From Agrypnia vestita (Eukaryota > Arthropoda > Insecta > Trichoptera > Phryganeidae), in NCBI GenBank assembly GCA_016648135.1, contig JADDOH010011134.1, forward strand, positions 1 through 64,000: 64,000 bases of DNA. The letters are read 5' to 3'. How positions within the stretch are numbered: position 1 is the stretch's first letter; the number at the start of each line of letters is the position of its first letter. The position numbers and the translations under genes were made by a program. Positions 35,976 to 46,547 of this stretch are shown here, one piece after another. The notes under the pieces are model-generated. The model was not told the origin of the DNA. It searched no databases and worked only from the letters and a program-made list of their open reading frames with translations.

Positions 35976-36860
35976 TTTTTTACTAACTGTTCGTACCTGG
36001 CGTTAAGGATTAAGTTGAAAATAATTTTGTGGGGAAAACAAAGGTTTCATTGTATTGCAAAGCCTCTAATTAAAACTATGTTTCCATTTTATCAAGGCTG
36101 GGATGGATAGGTTGTCTAGGGAAGAAATGTGGCATTTTTTTTCCCGTCTGAAATATGTATGCAAAATTTGGGTCCATTCGGTCAAGCAGTGTAGACTTGT
36201 ACAGAAAATTTATTTGGAGGAACGGATGGGTTAGAGGAGGAAGAGGAAATGTTGCCTACATTACCCGAATGGTCCTAAAGAATAAGTATACAAAATTTGG
36301 GTCAGATTGGTCAAACGATGTAGATTTGCACAGAAAATATATCGAGGGAGGGGGGTACAGGGAAAGGGAAAGTGTCACCTATATTACCCGCCTTGTCTTA
36401 AAGAATAAGTATGTAAAATTTGGGTCAGATCGGTCAAACATTACAGATTTGGATGCAAAATATGTCAGAGGGAGGGGGGTAAAGGTGGATGGGATAATTG
36501 GAAAAAAATGGGAAAAAAAAGGGAAAAAAAAGGGGTGGAGGAGACGGAAGGGGAAATGTCACTTATATTACCCGCCAGATTCTAAAGAATAAGGTTCCAA
36601 ATTTTGAGTGCGATCGGTCGAACGATACAGATTTACATTGAAAATATATCACTGGAAGGGGTAAAAAGGGGAGGGGGGAAATGTCGCCTATGTTACCCAC
36701 CGAGTCCTAAAGCATAAGTATGTAAAATTAGAGTCAAATCAGACAAATGGTGTAGATTTGTTTGGAAAACAGACAGACCGACATTGAGCTTTATAGGTAC
36801 ATATATGGTTCAAACGCTTTATTTAAGCAAAGACAACCAAATGTAATCAAAAAAAAAAAT
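35976..36860 (+). repeat. Interspersed repeat with ~120-bp G-rich tandem units, copy 1
   Basis: The head resembles CTAACTGTTCGTACCTGGCG and continues GGATTAAGTTGAAAATAA. From about 36155 a unit begins TATGCAAAATTTGGGTC, followed by a GGTCAA(A/G)CxxTGTAGATTTG stretch, a purine-rich GGGAGG block and a CATTACCCG string. It recurs at about 36284, 36405, 36590 and 36715, with period 120-185 bp. The end has ACAGACAGACCGACATTGAG. A 145-codon frame (36155-36592) runs through the units and is a by-product of them. Confidence 0.65.
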
Positions 36861-37409
36861 ATTCGGAAAATTTTAGGTACCTATATCTAAATATTTATCA
36901 ATATTGAAAGGGTAGGTACCGGTGCCATTTTTCTTCAAATAATTTTTGCAAATTCGAATGGAACGCTGTGTCAAATTTTCAAAGAAATAGTTGAAGAACT
37001 CTACAAGATTTAAGATTATGGACAATTGAACATTTACATTTTTATTTGTATAAATAAATAGTAGGTACCTATATAAAAATAAAGTTAGCATACAAAAACA
37101 TCCTTGTTTTTTAATGCAACGTTGTGCCAAAATTTCAAAACAATCGGTGAAGTACTTATAGATTATTATTCCTTATACCTAGTATAAATTTATTATATAA
37201 AAAAATATATATATTCAAAAAGTAGGTTCCACTAATAAGTTACATGCAAAATTTTGATGTTGAAATGCACATAAAAAATTTTTTAAACAAAATTTTTAAA
37301 AAATGGGTTGACAAACTATAGACAAAAGTATTTGGAAAATTAAAAAAAAAAATTTTTCAATCTGCCATTCCGACTTTGCATTGAATCCCTTCCACTTCTT
37401 GTTTATTAT
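36861..37409. other. AT-rich spacer between two G-rich arrays
   Basis: Related to about 47500-47660 in the Mcm8 intron (AAATATTTATCAATATTGAAAG, followed by GTAGGTACCGG). It is therefore probably part of the same repeat. No gene. Confidence 0.45.
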
Positions 37410-38050
37410 TATACTAGCTGTCCGTACCCAGCGTTGCACGGGTCAAGGATTAAGTTAAAAATAACTTTATGAGGGGAGACAAAGGTTCCATTCCAAAGCC
37501 TCTAAAAAAACAATGTTCTCAGTTAATCTAGGCTGGGATGAATGGGATGTCCAGAGGGAGAAACGTTGCCTATATTTACTGCTAGGCCCTAAGAATATAT
37601 GTATGCAAAATTCGTAGTACAGTACAGATTTGCATTGAAAATATATCGGGGAGGGGAAAGGGTAAAGTGGGAGGGTGGAAATGTTGCCTATATTACTCGA
37701 CGGGGTCTTAAAGATTAAGAATACAAAATTTTATTGGATCAGATTGGTCGAACAGTACAGATTTGAAAAGAAAATATGTTAGGAGGAGAGGGAGGGTTAA
37801 AGAGAGGAGAAAATTTTGTTTTTATTATTCGTCAGGTCCTGAAGAATAAGTAGGTAATATAAAATTTGGATCAGATTGTTCGAATAATACAGATTTGCAT
37901 GGAAAATATATCTTGGGGACGGGGAGGAGTAAAGGGGGAGGAGGGAATTGTCACCTATATTATCTGCCGGGTCCTAAAGAATAAATATGCAAAATTTGGG
38001 TCAGTTGGGCAAACGGTGTAGATTTGTATAGAGTTTTATAGGTATAAATG
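37410..38050 (+). repeat. Interspersed repeat with G-rich tandem units, copy 2
   Basis: The head is CTAGCTGTCCGTACCCAGCG, then GTTGCACGGGTCAAGGATTA. Units start near 37603, 37718, 37858 and 37985. A shorter copy with one unit lies in Mcm8 intron 1 at 47090-47350 with the same head. Confidence 0.65.
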
Positions 38051-38079
38051 TTCCTGATTCGTACATATATATAGAACTT

Positions 38080-38290
38080 TCAAAAATTTGATGATGTGTT
38101 GATGTTCTTACGATGGAATTGGTGAACATTGCATTATGTAGAATGATCACTTAAGTCACCTCATATACGCTGTAAGCTCTGAGCCATCGTTTAAGAGAAC
38201 TTCCATACGCTTTTCTCATATATAAATAGCTTTGTCTCTATGAGACTTTTATAATTTATCCTTAATTAAAAAAAATTCATCAAAATCAGA
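38080..38290 (+). repeat. Interspersed repeat family, plus-strand copy
   Basis: Collinear with 8990-9170 (TTCTTACGATGGAATTGGTG, then TAAATAGCTTTGTCTCT). Confidence 0.6.
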
Positions 38291-38524
38291 CAATCAGTTC
38301 TCGAGATATCATCAAAAAATTTGTTCCATGCAAAATGTATCAGAAAAAGTCTTTTCTTCATAATTTTTTTTTTTGTGATTTTAAGAGTTATTCTGCTATT
38401 CGGGGCGAAGACAAATCCAACAAATCAAAGATCATAAAGTTCCTGCCTTTCCGTTCTTGAATTATAAATGGTGTAACTAACCCGACTTTGTTTTATACAG
38501 GGATATAGATTTTATATTTTTTTG

Positions 38525-39445
38525 CTGTCTACGAGCTGTTTACTCCAATTTGGTTGCCTGAAGTGTGAATCATAGGGTGTTTTAATAGCTTTAATGTTTG
38601 CATCTCGCTTTGATGTTGTAACGGGCCTCGTGACAGAGGATTGCCCATGCGTGACACATGTCCCGTCCATCTTAATCTTGCTTCCACGATCATGTCTTCA
38701 ATTGGCCAACATTTGGAGCGATGCGAAACTGTAACGCTAGATATATGATCGCTCCAGTGGATTTGTAGAATGCGGCAAAGGAATCGGTGGCGGAACACGT
38801 CCAGACTCCTAACGTGTCTTCTGTAGGGTACCCAAGCCTCAATTCCATACAGAAGTATGGGAAGCACAAAGCTTTGTAGACTGATATCTTTGTTTGCTGG
38901 GAAATGTCTTTGCTATTGAAGACTCTATTATTTAGTTTGGCGACAGCCGTTGAAGCATTTTTAAGACGGTTCTTCACTTCATCTTCAAGTGAGGAATTTA
39001 ATGTTAGGATGCTGCCTAGATAGGTAAAGTTGGGTACATTCTCCAGTTGTACTCTTCCCACTTTGATATCCGGTAGATCTATTGTCCTGTTATCTGCAGA
39101 GCATGTTAGTATTTGGGTTTTTTTACGTTTACCTCTAGGCCAAACATCTGGTACACTTCGGTATAGACCTTGATGATTTCTTTGAGGTCTTCTTCTGAAT
39201 GTGCAACCAGGGCCCAGTCATCAGCATATTGCAGCTCTGTGATGTATGAGTGAGAGACTTTACCTTTTGCACGCAATCTACGCAGATTGTGTAATCCCCC
39301 GTCCATCCTGTATCGCACTTCAATACCTCTGGCACACAGTCTTCTATCGACAACAAGCTCGCTTTGATAATAATAATATGGCCACGTAAGCATTAGATAG
39401 ATTCCAAGTAATTTACACTGTATATTGTCATCACACTTACTACTA
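38525..39445 (-). mobile_element. LINE relic with reverse transcriptase C-terminal half
   Basis: On the minus strand: RRLCARGIEVRYRMDGGL, then ITELQYADDWALVAHSEEDL, where YADD is the catalytic box. There follow NVPNFTYLGSILTLNSSLED, VAKLNNRVFNSKDIS, LYGIEAWVPYRRHVRSLDVF and RWTGHVSRM. These are split over at least three frames, so the gene is broken. The 3' end is near 38525, after AGCTCGTAGACAGCAAAAA. A second, oppositely oriented copy of the same LINE lies at 40645-41440. Confidence 0.85.
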
Positions 39446-40644
39446 TACACTATAAAAACATTCAATTTTTGTTTATACATATGTGCAAACATTGCAATAT
39501 ATATATTATATATAAATATATTTTTTACTTTGTGCATCTGCATACATACGAATGGCATTGGACATTGAACGGAGTCTGTTGCATTTTGCGTTATAGGGAA
39601 TCTTTCTTTTTAATAATCAAACCGCATTGTTTTATTATTTAATGATTTGTATTTACCGTATGTACCGAATTGTATGTACTGAATTAATTAAAACAGAAAA
39701 AGCATTTCTTCTCAGTGTAAAGAGCATAAATAAGGTGTCAGTATAATATTACATATACGTCATATACACATATTACATACATTTACAAATTACATATACC
39801 TACACATTCACAATATTTTTTGATTATGTTCAAAATTTTTTCAAGTACACAATAACTGGATTATTGTTTTCAAAAGGGATCGTTATCAATTAAGATATAT
39901 GTATTATAGACTTCTCGATGATAAAATAGCTTAATCTCTGTGAGATATCTATAACAAATATTATTATCTTGATTAATGATGATCACTTCTCGGGTCAAAA
40001 ATACAGTAAATGTGTTCTTGAAAATTTTATCACACTCAAACAATATTGTGAAAATAAAATCCGGTCTAAAAAGGAGTAAAAAATTTAAGTAATTTTCAAG
40101 CATGTTCTAGTGTAAACGTTAATAATTCTGATGAATTTTATACACACATAAAAATAATACTGCTCTATACACTAGTCAAAATATAATTCTCATACTAGCG
40201 GCTATGCTTCAATATGCTGTGATCACTGAAGACGTATTGTGCACCTGTTTCAGACATAATAGAAGACTATGACACTCAGCATTAAACACACGGTGGAAAA
40301 AAAGATCTAACAGATGATACTATACCATAGCATTGAATGAAGTTCTGTAGCGGCCTCGTGGAATTTGGGTTACCTTAGAAAATTGTCCGACAGCCATTTG
40401 CCCAACATACCGACTGTCCGACATGCCAACTTCCCGGTTGCCGGGCAAGCCAACTTTCCAATACACCAACTCCTAATCAATATTATTTCATTTTTATGAT
40501 TTGTTTTTGCATATTTTTGTGAATATATTCATAAGCTGATCAATTTGAATCCGTATTTGAAGAAAAAAAATTCTAGCGGGTTTCCTAGGGATATTTCATT
40601 TCGTATCTTTCCTAGAAAAATAATTGTTTTGAATGTTCCTTATA
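39446..40644. other. Intergenic AT-rich DNA
   Basis: Contains a partial copy of the 2820-3062 repeat at about 39880-40075. At about 40385-40475 is an irregular run of short CCGAC/GCCAAC strings (CCGACAGCCA, CCGACATGCCAACTT, GCCAACTTTCC) that reads like a decayed short tandem repeat. No gene. Confidence 0.4.
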
Positions 40645-40720
40645 GTATGTAGTAGTAAGTGTGATGACAATATAGAGTGCAAATTTATCTTATTTACAAT
40701 TACTTGGAATCTATCTAATG

Positions 40721-41311
40721 CAGGGTTCGAGGATGTATATCTGCGGATATATATCACGATATTTATGGCTTGATTTTTATCTTTGATATATGTATATCAA
40801 AAAAAACTTTCTGCAGTCGTTAATAGATGGCGCTAGTTGTATTTTAAAAAATGCTACAGATTGTTTTTTATTATCTGCGGTCATTACTAGACGGCGCTAG
40901 ATGTATTTTAAAAAGTGCTAAGTTTTTTTTTATATCTGCGGTTGTTACTAAATAAATGGCGCTAGTTGTATTTTAAAAATGCTACAGTTGTTTTTTATTT
41001 TATTTTGTTTCATTTAATCCATTTTTTATTTCACACAATGAAACAAATACTTTATCATAACACTATATTAGAAAGAGCAACTTTTATAACTTATATATAA
41101 TAATTGCATCTATTAGCTTTTTTTAGTATTCAATTCATTCATTTAATAAATAATAATTCATGTACAAAATAAATTTCCTAATTATTTCGATTGTATCAAT
41201 CGACATGCGCAAAAAAGGAAAAAAGTTTGGATATATATCCAATTTTTGATATATATCAAAAAATGCGATTTTTTGATTTTTAATATAAAAATCGGATTTT
41301 TTCGAAACCTG
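40721..41311. mobile_element. hAT-like MITE inside a LINE copy, perfect 8-bp duplication
   Basis: The ends CAGGGTTCGA and TCGAAACCTG are inverted with one mismatch. The octamer ATCTAATG flanks both sides (40713-40720 and 41312-41319). In the other LINE copy the octamer is present once (reverse complement at 39391-39398), which is an unoccupied site. The inner part contains GATATATATC palindromes and a three-unit tandem repeat. It encodes no transposase. Confidence 0.92.
40811..40999. repeat. Three-unit tandem repeat inside the hAT-like MITE
   Basis: Three imperfect units of about 61-66 bp, each opening CTGC(A/G)GT, followed by GGCGCTAG(T/A)TGTATTTTAA and GCTA, then a T-run. Tandem units inside a hAT MITE can be transposase-binding or simply slippage products. 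Confidence 0.75.
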
Positions 41312-41440
41312 ATCTAATGATTATGTGGCCATATTATTATCAAAGTGAGAACGCAAACATTAAAGCTATTAAAATACCCAATGGTATACACTTCAGGCAA
41401 CCAAACAGGCCTAAACAGCTCGTAGACAGCAAAAAATTAT

Positions 41441-41940
41441 AAAATATAATAATAAACAAGAAGGCATTTAATTTATAGCCGGATTGAACATAAAATTACT
41501 ATGAAAATTTTATCAAATTAATTTTTGCTTAAGTGTTACGATTCGAATCTTTAAATTACTGTTGGTCACTTACAGAGAACAACAAAATGTATCACATCGG
41601 AGAAAAAGCTATGCAAGAAACTTTACAGAGAAGAGGGAGAGGGAATACAAAAAAATAAGCATATAATGTTCGCATTCTAATAATTTCATATTATTGTAAG
41701 TAAAAATTGTAACTTAATAAAAAAATGATTTTTTTAATTGTTTGATAAATTGATAAATTTAATAAATTGATTTGAAAAGTGTTCACAAATATTTTTTTCG
41801 TTGGTCTGAGTAATCAGTTAACTACAAGGCATTTACATTTTATCTTATTCCTTACTTTGTATTCTCTAAAAAAAGCCTAAATAAAAATATTTTTTTACAC
41901 ATTTGGCTAGAAACAACATTCTTTTCTGTTTTTATGCTAA
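41441..41940. other. Intergenic AT-rich DNA, nothing recognised
   Basis: No gene or bounded repeat. Confidence 0.35.
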
Positions 41941-41942
41941 TA

Positions 41943-43227
41943 TTAGGTCCTTACATATGAAATTGGCGTTTAGTATGGGAGTAACATAAAGCCGATTTTT
42001 TTTTATTATAATATATTTATTTAATCAAAGTATGTACCATTGCTATCTATGCACTTTTGCCATCTCATAGGTAGTTCATCGATCCCTTTACTAAAAAAAC
42101 CATTCGGACGGGAATCAATAAAATCTTTGAAGGCGGTTTGAACTGCCCCATCGGAGTTGAATTTTTTCCTTTGCAAGAAGTTATCCAAATATCGAAAAAA
42201 ATGGTAATCTGTTGGGGCAAGGTCCGGAGAGTACGGTGGATGTCTTAGACATTCCAATTGAAGCTCCTCTAATTTGGTAGCCGTCTGTTGTGCAGTGTGT
42301 GGTCTAGCGTTATCATGAAGCAGCAGTGGCCTAGAGCGATTAACCAGCCTCGGTTGTTTAGCAGCTAGCTTTTCCATCATGGTTTGCAGTTGCTGACAAT
42401 AGACATCTGCCGTAATCGTCTGGCCAGATTTAAGAAAGCTGTAGTGAACGACACCAGCACTAGTCCACCAAACGCTCACAAGTAACTTTTTTGGAGTCAA
42501 TTTTCGCTTGGGGCATGGTTTGGCTGGTTCGGCAGGGTTCAGCCATTGCGATGAGCGCTTCCGATTATCGTACAGGATCCACTTTTCATCACAGGTGATG
42601 ATTCGATTTAAAATCCTTCATTATTGTGCCGGTTGAGTAATGCAACGCAGCAGTCAACGCGCGTTTATTGATTTGCTTCACTCAATTCATGAGGTACCCA
42701 CCTTTCAAGCTTTTTCACCTTACCAATTTGCTTCAAGTGGATTAAAACAGTTTTATCACTAACACCGTAGCCTGCAGCTAACTCGTATGTGGTTTGCGAT
42801 GGAACCGCTTCCACAATAGCCTTCAATTCTTCATTATCAACTTTGGTCTCCGGCCGTCCACGGGGCCTGTTCTGCAGGTCGAAATTTCCAGAACGAAAAC
42901 GTTGGAACCAAAAACGCACTGTGTTTTCTTTTGCGGCACCGTCGCCATACACATCATTAATCCTTCGAGCCGTTTCTGCAGCACTGGTGCCACGGTGGAA
43001 CTCGTACTCGTAAATAACGCGATATTTCAAGTTTTTCATTTTGTAAACTGAGTGACGCAAAGAAAAAAACAATTGAGGAAAAAAGAAATGAATTATAATT
43101 TTCAAAACACAAATACATGAGTAAATAGCTGTATAAATTTGGATTTGGAATTCCTAACCAAAGAGAAGATATTTGAGATCAAATTTGCCAGTACGGCAAA
43201 ACGCCAATTTCATATGTAAGGACCTAA
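41943..43227 (-). mobile_element. Full-length but inactive mariner element
   Basis: Perfect inverted ends of about 29 bp (starting TTAGGTCCTTACATATGAAA) bound a 1285-bp element between TA dinucleotides at 41941-41942 and 43228-43229. This is the size, target site and terminal structure of a complete mariner. The transposase gene runs on the minus strand and is disrupted. Perfect ends with a broken gene suggest fairly recent arrival followed by a few inactivating changes, or mobilisation in trans. Confidence 0.93.
42021..43039 (-). pseudogene. Mariner transposase pseudogene
   Basis: Start MKNLKYRVI at 43039. The N-terminal paired helix-turn-helix DNA-binding region (GTSAAETARRIN, RFWFQRFRSGNFDL, NRPRGRP) is intact to HELSEANQ, where a TAA stop occurs (42665-42667). 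Downstream the expected RVDCCVALLNRHNNEG follows in the same frame, then a one-base frameshift at about 42605-42610. After the shift come the first catalytic Asp (CDEKW, codon 42588-42590), the second (HDNARPH, 42312-42314) and the third (PTDYHFF, 42207-42209). There are 34 residues between the last two, the D34D signature of true mariners. The three catalytic Asp survive, so only the nonsense change and the frameshift clearly disable it. Subfamily not assigned. Confidence 0.9.
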
Positions 43228-43412
43228 TATTTGCTCATATCCAGAAATATTATCAAATATGCTTAATCTTCAAAATTTCTAACCACAAAGTCATGCTTCA
43301 AACTTTAATATTCCAGTCTTTCTTTTAATTCAGTAATATAATAATGTTCCACATTCATTAATTCAGGTGCAGAAAAGTTGTAACAAATAAAACCAATCAG
43401 TGTTTGAATTAT

Positions 43413-43418
43413 TTTATT
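43413..43418 (-). terminator. Polyadenylation signal of the CRELD gene
   Basis: AATAAA on the minus strand (TTTATT on plus), 30 bp past the stop. Confidence 0.6.
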
Positions 43419-43447
43419 AATAAATTAAAACAGTTCTAAGAAATAGA

Positions 43448-44605
43448 CTAACTCAATGCTCCCTTTCCTAAAAGGGTGCCCCAGTCTACACTGCTCATGT
43501 CGATAAGGGGGTCCGGTCCTGCTAGGTCATTAGCTAACATGTATTCTGATACAGTAATATACGAAGCCACTAATAACCCCAGAAGTCCAGCCAGCCATAT
43601 AGACTTCTGGAATATAATACAAACAGTAATGCATAATCCAAAATAAGTGAGGTAACGAGTTAAGTTCACTTTGAATTTGCTATCTTCCTTGGATGAATCT
43701 ACACACAAGTTATCCTTCAATCTATAACCGGAAGCACAATCATCGCACATGTCCGGTCCGTCTCCAGTGCACCCATTACAAGATCTATCACAGTCCAAAC
43801 ATTTGAATGACCCCTCCTCATTTACACAAAATGTATTTTTATCGCAAGCCGTTTTCTGCAGGCACTCATCCACGTCGATGCAGCCTTTATCAGTATCCAT
43901 TATCCATCCATCATTACAGACTGAGCAACCTTTGGTACCGCCCTGAGAACAGACATCTTTGCAGGCCCTGTGACATGGTGAACACAGAAGTTTTTTATCA
44001 TCTACGTAAGCCTCATAGAATTGTTTGGCACATTCTGTACATGTTTCTCCCGAGTACCCGTGATCACAAAGACATTCTCCATTTCCTTTCCGGGTTCCAT
44101 CACCTTTACACTTTCCATTACCAGAGCAAACATTGTCTATTCCGCCACGGCAGGGTTTACAATCCTTTCCGTAATGGTGTTTGGGACAACAGTGCTCAAA
44201 TTTTTTGATGCAAAGCCATTCATAAATATCATCAGATATTGAATCTTTGTCAAACCACCATTCTTCTATGTGATGCTCTGCTTCCTCAGCGAGTGCATGA
44301 CACTGATCCCTGTGCTCCTTTGCATCACTGCACAGTCCCTCCTGTATCTCGACAAGACGAACTTCGCTTCTCGCGTACGATCGTAACTTTTCTTCTTCCC
44401 ATGCGGCATCACCTCCTTCAAACTTTCCTCGTGCTGTTTTATCCATACCCTTCTTGAAGGAATCCACAAACACCTTGCAAGCTTGGCAGGGTCCTAATTT
44501 TCTTTGGGTATTAGCATTGTTAAAGTTCAATTTAGGGAGCTGACTATCACAATTCACTTCAAAACTGAAGAAAAGTACTAAAAATAAGAGTTGGCATTTA
44601 ATCAT
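43448..44605 (-). CDS. Creld: CRELD-family cysteine-rich EGF-like membrane protein
   Basis: A single uninterrupted frame of 385 residues. Residues 1-19 form a hydrophobic signal peptide ending VNC. A CQACK motif opens the WE-type CRELD region (about 38-145) with paired Cys and Trp/Glu-rich EEWWFDKD. Then follow an EGF/laminin-type module (CSGNGKCKGDG...CLCDHGYSGETC), furin-like Cys repeats (CHRACKDVC...CSVCNDGW), a calcium-binding EGF (DVDECLQKTAC...C) and CDRSCNGC. Two adjacent hydrophobic helices at about 318-333 and 334-357 are the double membrane anchor of CRELD1-type proteins; secreted CRELD2 lacks it. Known roles of the family: ER disulphide/client handling, heart-valve development and ER-mitochondria contact in flies. 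The absence of introns is unusual beside its intron-rich neighbours. It is divergent from Mcm8 with 1.9 kb between starts. High confidence in family; orthology to fly Creld inferred. Confidence 0.93.
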   Translation of the reverse strand: MIKCQLLFLVLFFSFEVNCDSQLPKLNFNNANTQRKLGPCQACKVFVDSFKKGMDKTARGKFEGGDAAWEEEKLRSYARSEVRLVEIQEGLCSDAKEHRDQCHALAEEAEHHIEEWWFDKDSISDDIYEWLCIKKFEHCCPKHHYGKDCKPCRGGIDNVCSGNGKCKGDGTRKGNGECLCDHGYSGETCTECAKQFYEAYVDDKKLLCSPCHRACKDVCSQGGTKGCSVCNDGWIMDTDKGCIDVDECLQKTACDKNTFCVNEEGSFKCLDCDRSCNGCTGDGPDMCDDCASGYRLKDNLCVDSSKEDSKFKVNLTRYLTYFGLCITVCIIFQKSIWLAGLLGLLVASYITVSEYMLANDLAGPDPLIDMSSVDWGTLLGKGALS

Positions 44606-46547
44606 TTTGGATCTGAGATTATAAACTTGGAAAGAACACTGAGAAAAAAAAATAGAATTACAATCTAAGAAATGCCAAAATAAAGTGTGTTTAATACATC
44701 ACACCGTTCACTAATTGGTAATTTACTAATAACTATTCATTTAATCCACTCCGCCGGAAAAACCCGCTAATGACATGTATGTATTTTGTGATCGAATCAC
44801 TGAGTTGCCTGTTCCCAATTGGCTGATTGGTTGTTCATGGAATGAATTTCGGACATCTGTCAGATTGACTTTTTTAACTGCTACACACACACCAGGTTTG
44901 GCTTAACAGTTAGACAAAAATAACCTTTAAAGCGATATTCTGTATTATCAGAGTTATTTTAAGTTTAGAGTAATTAAATATTACTAGTGATCATTGAATC
45001 AACTTCGAATTGAATAAAGCAATAAACAAGCAAATTAGGTAATTAAATATAGGTCCACCGCCGATCGATTTTATGACACATGCGAAAAAACCATTTCAAT
45101 GACAAATGAAATCAGACAGATTATAGCATAATGAAATGAACGACCCAAAGTTTTAATCCCGATTATACTATGCGTAATTTTTTATTTAAAATTTACCATA
45201 ATTTTAGGAAATTTATTACATACTGGTGACGTACAATATTTATTTGTGATATTCTGAAATCGAATTATTTTAATTTCCTGAGGCTCGATATATTATATTT
45301 ATGGTAAAAAGTATAGTTTACAATATTACTTATGTAGAAGCCCTTATTTGTGAACATGTATAGAAACCGTGGGATAGTGTAATATCCAATCAATGATCCA
45401 ATGACGTCCAAACATAATTAAATAATATTTTTTTAAATCATTTAAATTTCAATAATAATGATAAACACAATCTAAAATCAATATAAAAGAGATGAACTTA
45501 TTGTAAGATCATGATTATATTAGTAGTACTTTTAAGTGCGCCAAAAAATTATAACTTTTAACGCCTAAGCGCCAACATTGTTTTTCGTTCTATTCTGGCT
45601 ATTATTTAATGAAAACAGGGTTCAAGAATTAAAATTATGAATAGTATTTAAAACTATGCTATAACCGCCAAGAAATTTCATACGACTCGCGAGAAAAAAT
45701 ATATTTCCCTCTCATTTGCACTTGGCACATTGGCTCCACATAAAAGAAGAAAACAGATAATGGAATGAGATGATCAACCCAAATCTTATCCCGGATATGC
45801 TATAATAATGATATGTTAGAAGTTCGTTACATTTTTTTTTTTTTAAATAGAGATGCGAACACGGAATACGTGTCACATCAATATTCTTACTATTTTCAAA
45901 TTAAGCTAAACGCTTGTGCTATGGAAATAGGACTAACTTGCTTGTCTGGAGTGAGATTCGAAACTGCGACCTTTGGATCACGAGGCAAGAGTCCTAACCA
46001 CAAGACCAACAAGCTACTATTCATGAGACGTTATTTTTCTTAAAATACGTTTATAATTTAAATTTAGCATTACAATAACTATTGGATTTACCTTGCAAAA
46101 ATGCACTGAAACACTCTTTAGTTAGAGTATTATCGCCTAAATATATATTTTTTTTATTTGATAATTATGAAAAAAACATATCATACAAACATAAGATTAT
46201 TATGCATTTTTTTCGTGCACTATAAAGTGAATAAGTACATCTTTTTCCGAAAAAGCCTATGACAACTGAGTAAGAACTAGGAACTAAATATACTATATAA
46301 TTTTTTTTTGTACACCCAACATTTTTAAAGAAGTCAAAATTCCCGCGCGGTTGTCGGCTGTTGTTTGTTTTCTTTTTGATTGTCATAATTATTTTAGGTG
46401 TGTTACTTACTAATATAAATGAATATAGAAATAACTTTAAGTACTTTATAGTATAACCGCACCAATTTTCCAACTTTTGGTTATACTTTATTTTAAAAAC
46501 TAGCTATTAGAAAACTTGTTTTCTGCAAATTATTGTAAATGTTTTAA
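44606..46547. other. Divergent intergenic region between Creld and Mcm8
   Basis: Should hold both promoters, but no TATA or initiator motif can be assigned confidently. A SINE head is at 45941-46015 and the rest is AT-rich. The immediate 120 bp upstream of the Mcm8 ATG are AT-rich. Confidence 0.45.
45941..46015 (-). repeat. tRNA-derived SINE head
   Basis: Minus strand: GTTGGTCTTGTGGTTAGGAC (box A-like), CTTGCCTCGTGATCC, then CGCAGTTTCGAATCTCACTC (box B-like). It looks like a tRNA with a weakened T-arm and no acceptor stem, the pattern of a SINE head. The downstream region (about 45900-45940) belongs to its body. Confidence 0.55.

Larger units (their letters stand above)
40645..41440 (+). mobile_element. 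Internally deleted copy of the 38.5-39.4 kb LINE
   Basis: The left part (GTAGTAAGTGTGATGACAAT to CTATCTAATG) matches the reverse complement of 39391-39445. After the hAT insertion the match resumes (ATTATGTGGCCATATTATTA). At ATCAAAGTGAG it jumps 754 bp relative to the other copy, to the LINE 3' end (GCAAACATTAAAGCTATTAA to AGCTCGTAGACAGCAAAAA). All RT coding sequence is missing. Confidence 0.85.

Noticed and set aside
36155..36592. 145-codon frame as a coding gene
   Set aside because: It is produced by the G-rich tandem units; its peptide repeats with the DNA period and has no start or splice evidence.
45813..46043. 76-codon plus-strand frame as a gene
   Set aside because: It overlaps the tRNA-derived SINE head read in reverse.
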